From an archaeon (lineage in GTDB: Archaea > Thermoplasmatota > Thermoplasmata > Methanomassiliicoccales > Methanomethylophilaceae), in NCBI GenBank assembly GCA_024399225.1, contig JAKSHV010000036.1:1-8979 (forward strand): DNA of 8,979 nt, in the 5' to 3' direction. Both the position numbers and the translations under genes were made by a program. Each line of letters begins with the position of its first letter. Within the stretch, counting starts at the first letter, position 1. Shown in pieces: positions 5,995 to 8,979 of the stretch. Under the pieces are notes generated by a model. The model saw nothing but the letters and a program-made list of their open reading frames with translations, was not told the origin of the DNA and searched no databases.

Positions 5995-6393
5995 TCAGAT
6001 AATGGGGATGTCCGATTCGGCTTTCAGATGTCCGATGGCCTTCCTTCCCTCGAGGGTGATGGCGTAGATGCGCCATTTCTGACTCTGCATGTGGGCGATG
6101 AATCCGGCACTCTCGAGGATGTCGAGATGGTAGGATAACTTGGAATCGGACATGCCGGTGATCTTCTTCATGATGCTGGGGCAGAGGTCTGCCACGAGAA
6201 GGGCATGCATGATCTGCAGACGTACCGGTGCGGAAAGTGCCTTGAACCTTTCGGCCTGGGCCTCGTATGTCTCCGCAGAAGGAATGTGCTCCATGATCTT
6301 GGGGAGACCGCCCTTGCTCTTCACTATCTCCTCCATCTCGGGAGGAAGGTTGAGCACACCTTCTGAGTGTTTGTTCGGGTAGTTTCCGGTCAT
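5995..6393 (-). CDS. ArsR-type winged-helix transcription regulator
   Basis: 132 residues from the ATG at 6393; an in-frame GTG at 6402 would add three residues (MKK), and an AGGAT element nearby fits neither start perfectly, so the start is uncertain. The core (about 50-117) matches the ArsR/SmtB fold: AERFKALSAPVRLQIMHALL, then SIMKKITGMSDSKLSYHLDILESAGFI as helix-turn-helix, then the wing KWRIYAIT. The metal-sensing ELCxC box is not present: the equivalent region reads DLCPSIM with a single cysteine, the only one in the protein, so a classical metal sensor is doubtful. An extended N-terminus of about 45 residues precedes the core. The gene is divergent from rpe across an ArsR-style palindrome at 6431-6454, so control of itself and the rpe operon is the simplest proposal. 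Confidence 0.9.
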   Translation of the reverse strand: MTGNYPNKHSEGVLNLPPEMEEIVKSKGGLPKIMEHIPSAETYEAQAERFKALSAPVRLQIMHALLVADLCPSIMKKITGMSDSKLSYHLDILESAGFIAHMQSQKWRIYAITLEGRKAIGHLKAESDIPII

Positions 6394-6420
6394 TTTTTTC
6401 ACACATCCTTTCGGATTCGC

Positions 6421-6428
6421 GATATATC
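6421..6428 (-). promoter_or_regulatory. Probable TATA box of the ArsR-type gene
   Basis: GATATATC lies about 30 bp upstream of the candidate starts (centre near 6424-6425, predicted start of transcription near 6398). It abuts the palindrome at 6431-6454, so a bound regulator would cover the upstream promoter-recognition region. Confidence 0.4.
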
Positions 6429-6430
6429 CA

Positions 6431-6454
6431 ATATTTCAATAATATTTGAAATAT
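6431..6454. promoter_or_regulatory. ArsR-family-style operator palindrome between arsR-type gene and rpe
   Basis: ATATTTCAA (6431-6439) and TTGAAATAT (6446-6454) are perfect inverted arms around a 6-bp spacer. TTCAA-N6-TTGAA, AT-rich throughout, is the general shape of known ArsR/SmtB operators such as those of CadC-type repressors. It lies between the ArsR-type gene's TATA box (6421-6428) and the rpe TATA box (6469-6478), so one bound dimer could affect both promoters. The binder is inferred from adjacency and site shape. Confidence 0.72.
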
Positions 6455-6468
6455 CCCCCTTTTCGATA

Positions 6469-6478
6469 GTATATTATT
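6469..6478 (+). promoter_or_regulatory. TATA box of the rpe-fen1-tatD operon (leaderless start)
   Basis: GTATATTATT is centred near 6473-6474, about 26 bp before the rpe ATG at 6500, with no Shine-Dalgarno between them. This predicts a transcript starting at the rpe start codon. The ArsR-style palindrome ends 14 bp upstream of the box. Confidence 0.6.
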
Positions 6479-6499
6479 GGGAAAAGCGTTGCACTCATT

Positions 6500-7162
6500 A
6501 TGACCAAAATCGCTCCCTCTATGCTTTCGTGTGACTTTTCCAGACTAGGTGAGGAACTCGCCCGCGTGGAAAGGTCGGGAGCCGATTGGGCACATCTCGA
6601 CGTCATGGACGGAATGTTTGTTCCGAACCTCACCTTCGGAGCCCCCGTGATCAAGTGTGCCAGACACTGGACCAAGCTGCCTTTCGACGTCCACCTCATG
6701 ATCGAGGATCCCGCAAGGTACATCGATGATTTCGCCAAGGCGGGAGCGGATTGGATCACAGTACACACCGAGGCATCCGGAAGCACCGACGAGGCAATCA
6801 AGAAGATTCTCGACAACGGTCTCAAGGCAGGAGCGACCCTCAACCCTGGAACCCCCGTCACCGATCTCGACCCCTATCTCGACAAGCTCGACCAGGTCCT
6901 CATCATGACCGTCAACGCAGGTTTCGGCGGACAGAAGTTCCACGAGGAATGCCTCCCCAAGATCGAGTACATCAGGAAATGGGCAGACGAGCACAACCCC
7001 AAACTCGAGATCACCGTGGACGGCGGAATCAACCGCGAGACCGGAAAGATGTGCGTCGATGCAGGCGCCACCTGCCTCGTGGCCGGAAGCTCCCTTTTCA
7101 AGCTCGAGGACATGACCGACGAAATCGCACTGTGGAAGACCTACGGACCCAACGCAGAGTGA
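6500..7162 (+). CDS. rpe: Ribulose-phosphate 3-epimerase
   Basis: 220 residues, the normal family length. It interconverts D-ribulose 5-phosphate and D-xylulose 5-phosphate in the non-oxidative pentose phosphate route, in the cytoplasm. Motifs in order: KIAPSMLSCDFSRLGEE, AHLDVMDGMFVPNLTFG (H32, D34, M36), DVHLMIEDP (H65), GATLNPGTP, the phosphate/loop motif MTVNAGFGGQKF (about 136-147), ITVDGGIN (catalytic acid D174) and LVAGSSLFK phosphate-binding turn (about 193-201). All expected metal and catalytic residues are present. It is the first gene of a tight plus-strand run; fen1 starts 6 nt after its stop. Codons are strongly biased to C-ending forms (CTC, ATC, ACC, GGA), suggesting good expression. 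Regulation by the divergent ArsR-type protein is suggested by the upstream palindrome. Confidence 0.97.
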   Translation: MTKIAPSMLSCDFSRLGEELARVERSGADWAHLDVMDGMFVPNLTFGAPVIKCARHWTKLPFDVHLMIEDPARYIDDFAKAGADWITVHTEASGSTDEAIKKILDNGLKAGATLNPGTPVTDLDPYLDKLDQVLIMTVNAGFGGQKFHEECLPKIEYIRKWADEHNPKLEITVDGGINRETGKMCVDAGATCLVAGSSLFKLEDMTDEIALWKTYGPNAE

Positions 7163-7168
7163 GCAGAG

Positions 7169-8197
7169 ATGGGAGTAAACCTATCCGACCTTGTGGAACC
7201 CAGGACCGTAGAACTCGACGAGCTCCGCGGAAAGAAGGTTGCGGTCGACACATACAACATCGCATACCAGTTCATGTCCGCCATCAGACAGCCCGACGGA
7301 TTCCCCCTCAGTGACAAGCAGGGAAGAATCACCTCTCATCTGTCCGGATTCCTCTACAGGACCGCCAACCTGGTCGAGTCCGGGATCGAACCCATCTTCG
7401 TCTTCGACGGAAAGCCCCACAAACTGAAGGCGGCGACCCTCGAAGAGAGAAAGGAGAGAAGAGACAAGGCACAGGAGGAATGGAAGGCCGCCATCGAGAA
7501 GGGCGACATGAAGACCGCCTACACCAAGGCACAGCAGACCTCCAGGATGACCCCCGAGGTACGCGATTCCGCCAAGGAGCTCATCGGTTATCTCGGATTC
7601 CCCATGGTCATGGCACCCTCCGACGGAGAGCAGCAGGCCGCCTTCATGTGCAACAGGAAGGATGTCTACGCAGCAGCCTCCCAGGATTTCGATTCATTAC
7701 TGTTCGGAACCCCTCTCCTGCTGAGGAACCTCACCCTCACCGGAAGGAGGAAGGTCCCCGGAAAGGACATCTACAAGGAGATCAAGACCGAGATCATCGA
7801 TTCGAACGAGTTCCTGACCACCCTCGGAATCACCAGGGAACAGCTCGTCGACATGTGCATGCTCATCGGAACCGACTTCAACCAGGGTATCAAGGGTATC
7901 GGCCCCAAGAAGGCCCTCAAGCTCATCAAGGACAACGGCAACCTCGAGTGCGTCATGACCAAGATCGGAGAGAACATCCCCGACTACGAGGAGATCAGGG
8001 ACATCTTCCTGAACTACTCCGGAACCGAGGACTACGAGACCAAGTTCAAACCAATCGACAGACAGGCCGTCGTCGATATGCTGGTGTCGTACGACTTCGA
8101 CGAAGGCAGGGTCAACTCCGCCCTCGACCGTATCGAGAAGGCAAGGAAGGAAGCTGCCGCCAAGAAGAAGCAGAGGTCCCTCGACTCGTGGTTCTGA
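7169..8197 (+). CDS. fen: Flap endonuclease 1 (FEN-1/XPG family)
   Basis: 342 residues, typical of archaeal FEN-1. It removes 5' flaps during Okazaki fragment maturation and long-patch base-excision repair. It starts with the family-specific MGV (the N-terminus is part of the active site). N region: D27 in AVDTYN; D80 in FVFDGKP; the internal region has D152 and E154 in APSDGEQQAA, where the first acidic residue is normally Glu; D173 and D175 in SQDFDSLLFG; D236 in GTDFN, followed by the helix-hairpin-helix GIKGIGPKKAL (about 240-250). The last eight residues, QRSLDSWF, form a PCNA-interacting (PIP) box of the QxxLxxWF type. A charged helical arch spans about 85-130. It starts 6 nt after rpe; its stop overlaps the tatD start (TGATG). 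No truncation is seen. Confidence 0.97.
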   Translation: MGVNLSDLVEPRTVELDELRGKKVAVDTYNIAYQFMSAIRQPDGFPLSDKQGRITSHLSGFLYRTANLVESGIEPIFVFDGKPHKLKAATLEERKERRDKAQEEWKAAIEKGDMKTAYTKAQQTSRMTPEVRDSAKELIGYLGFPMVMAPSDGEQQAAFMCNRKDVYAAASQDFDSLLFGTPLLLRNLTLTGRRKVPGKDIYKEIKTEIIDSNEFLTTLGITREQLVDMCMLIGTDFNQGIKGIGPKKALKLIKDNGNLECVMTKIGENIPDYEEIRDIFLNYSGTEDYETKFKPIDRQAVVDMLVSYDFDEGRVNSALDRIEKARKEAAAKKKQRSLDSWF

Positions 8198-8901
8198 TGC
8201 ATTTCGCGGATTCCCACATCCACTTCTGCAACATCACTGACACTTCGTGTTACCCTGATCTGAAGGATGCTCCGCTTCTCCTATCATGTGTGGCGGAGCA
8301 TTCCGAATGGGAATCGCAGAAAGCAGTCGATGACTCGAGGATCGTAAAATTCTACGGCATCCACCCCTGGTATGCCGACCAGTGGAACGATGAAGTTGAA
8401 ACAGAACTGAGGACCATTCTTTCGGAAGACCCAGATGCTCAGATCGGTGAGATTGGTCTGGACAACAAACATCCCAATCTCGGACTTCAGAAGGAGGTAT
8501 TCTCGAAACAGCTCTCACTAGCGTCCGAGTTCGGAAGAACAGTGAACATCCACAACATCGGATGCGACGGAGATCTCGTCAGACACCTAAAGACCAATGC
8601 GAAGAACTGCAGGAGCATAATCCTCCATTCATTCAACGGTCCCGACACGAAACCTTTCAGGGACCTCAACTGCTACTTCTCGATCAATCCCCGTATCCTT
8701 GGAAAATCCCCCGAGAAGCTGCACAGCATCCTCTCAACGATACCTGAAGACCGTCTCCTAATCGAGACCGATGCTCCGTATATCGCAAGGAACTTCGTCA
8801 CCATGGGCGATTTCATAAGTACTTTGGCGGAAATACTCGATATCGAACCGGAGGTCCTTGCCGAAAGGACCCGCGAGAACGCCAGGAGGGCAGTACAATG
8901 A
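8197..8901 (+). CDS. TatD family metal-dependent hydrolase (putative DNase)
   Basis: 234 residues, somewhat shorter than the usual 255-265. It has an amidohydrolase-like TIM barrel with all metal ligands: DSHIHF (H7, H9), GEIGLD (E85), NIHN (H119), LHSFNG (H144) and IETDAP (D192); GIHPW (54-58) is also typical. Characterised TatD proteins are 3'-5' exonucleases or DNases active on damaged DNA, so a repair or nucleic-acid turnover role fits its place after fen1. The start is the ATG at 8197, overlapping the fen1 stop as TGATG; the same frame stays open upstream inside fen1 but that part is an artefact. No own Shine-Dalgarno is seen, so translation is likely coupled to fen1. The stop overlaps the next start (ATGA). 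The substrate is inference. Confidence 0.92.
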   Translation: MHFADSHIHFCNITDTSCYPDLKDAPLLLSCVAEHSEWESQKAVDDSRIVKFYGIHPWYADQWNDEVETELRTILSEDPDAQIGEIGLDNKHPNLGLQKEVFSKQLSLASEFGRTVNIHNIGCDGDLVRHLKTNAKNCRSIILHSFNGPDTKPFRDLNCYFSINPRILGKSPEKLHSILSTIPEDRLLIETDAPYIARNFVTMGDFISTLAEILDIEPEVLAERTRENARRAVQ

Positions 8902-8979
8902 CCGAGAACATCAGCACCAGGACACAGATCCTCATCGGAGAGGAGGGAATCGAGAAACTCAGGAACTCCTCCGCCATCG
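8898..8979 (+). CDS. TcdA/ThiF-type (E1-like) ATP-dependent enzyme, N-terminus only
   Basis: Only 27 residues are inside the window: MTENISTRTQILIGEEGIEKLRNSSAI. The pattern RTxxLIGEEGxEKLRNS immediately before the expected VxxxGxGGVGS nucleotide loop is characteristic of the ThiF/MoeB/HesA E1-like superfamily and especially the TcdA (CsdL) branch, which dehydrates t6A to cyclic t6A in tRNA. The nucleotide-binding motif and catalytic region are beyond the edge, so the specific activity is not shown. AGGAGGG lies about 7 nt upstream of the ATG, the best Shine-Dalgarno in the window, and the ATG overlaps the tatD stop (ATGA). Last member of the rpe operon visible here. Confidence 0.72.
   Translation, partial: MTENISTRTQILIGEEGIEKLRNSSAI

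Noticed and set aside
5995..6393. Classical arsenic/metal sensor assignment for the ArsR-type protein
   Set aside because: The CxC metal box is missing and only one cysteine is present, so only the fold and not the metal ligand is supported.
6751..7314. A 187-codon Arg-rich plus-strand frame across the rpe-fen1 junction
   Set aside because: It is a shifted reading of rpe and fen1, both of which have intact motifs in their own frames.
7480..8196. Upstream extension of the tatD frame inside fen1
   Set aside because: It reads as Arg/Gln/His/Pro-rich out-of-frame FEN-1 sequence; the TatD homology begins exactly at the ATG at 8197, which overlaps the fen1 stop.

Overview
The window reads as a compact stretch of archaeal chromosome, most likely from Thermoplasmatota and plausibly Methanomassiliicoccales. 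The archaeal assignment rests on a 49-residue ribosomal protein L40e with a CxxC...CxxC zinc ribbon, a FEN-1 flap endonuclease ending in a PCNA-binding PIP box, a receiver-DUF835 protein, a DUF4443 regulator, and several TATA boxes centred about 26 bp upstream of start codons that lack a Shine-Dalgarno (leaderless promoters). All 11 visible stop codons are TGA (10) or TAA (1) and none is TAG. That is compatible with a pyrrolysine-using lineage but does not prove it. The narrower lineage call is inference.

Layout: positions 1-4024 are all on the minus strand. Reading in the direction of transcription there is DUF4443 regulator -> TIM-barrel isomerase-like protein (TGATG overlap), then L40e from its own promoter, then a hairpin-rich gap with a likely terminator, then a receiver-DUF835 protein -> enolase (2-nt gap; enolase runs off the window at its C-terminus). 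A 221-bp divergent gap (4025-4245) with a 9-bp inverted repeat separates these from a plus-strand XRE-CBS regulator (4246-4809). That gene converges on, and overlaps by 14 bp, the minus-strand pair of a small Cys/His protein -> RNase Z (5932-4796). Next comes a minus-strand ArsR-type regulator, divergent across a near-perfect ArsR-style operator from a plus-strand run rpe -> fen1 -> tatD -> tcdA-like (6500 to the window end), whose genes are 6 nt apart or overlap.

Functionally this is mostly housekeeping: glycolysis/gluconeogenesis (enolase), the pentose-phosphate interconversion (Rpe), translation (L40e), tRNA 3'-end processing (RNase Z), DNA replication/repair (FEN-1, TatD) and tRNA modification (TcdA-like). 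Four regulators or signalling proteins of unknown stimulus are interspersed. I see no mobile element, CRISPR array, tRNA or rRNA, and no convincing undescribed multi-gene system. The most interesting points are cis-acting DNA: the nested palindrome at the convergent gene ends, the ArsR-like operator shared by arsR and the rpe operon, the palindrome upstream of the XRE-CBS gene, and the pairing of a phosphorelay-type protein with enolase. No gap between genes exceeds 300 bases.
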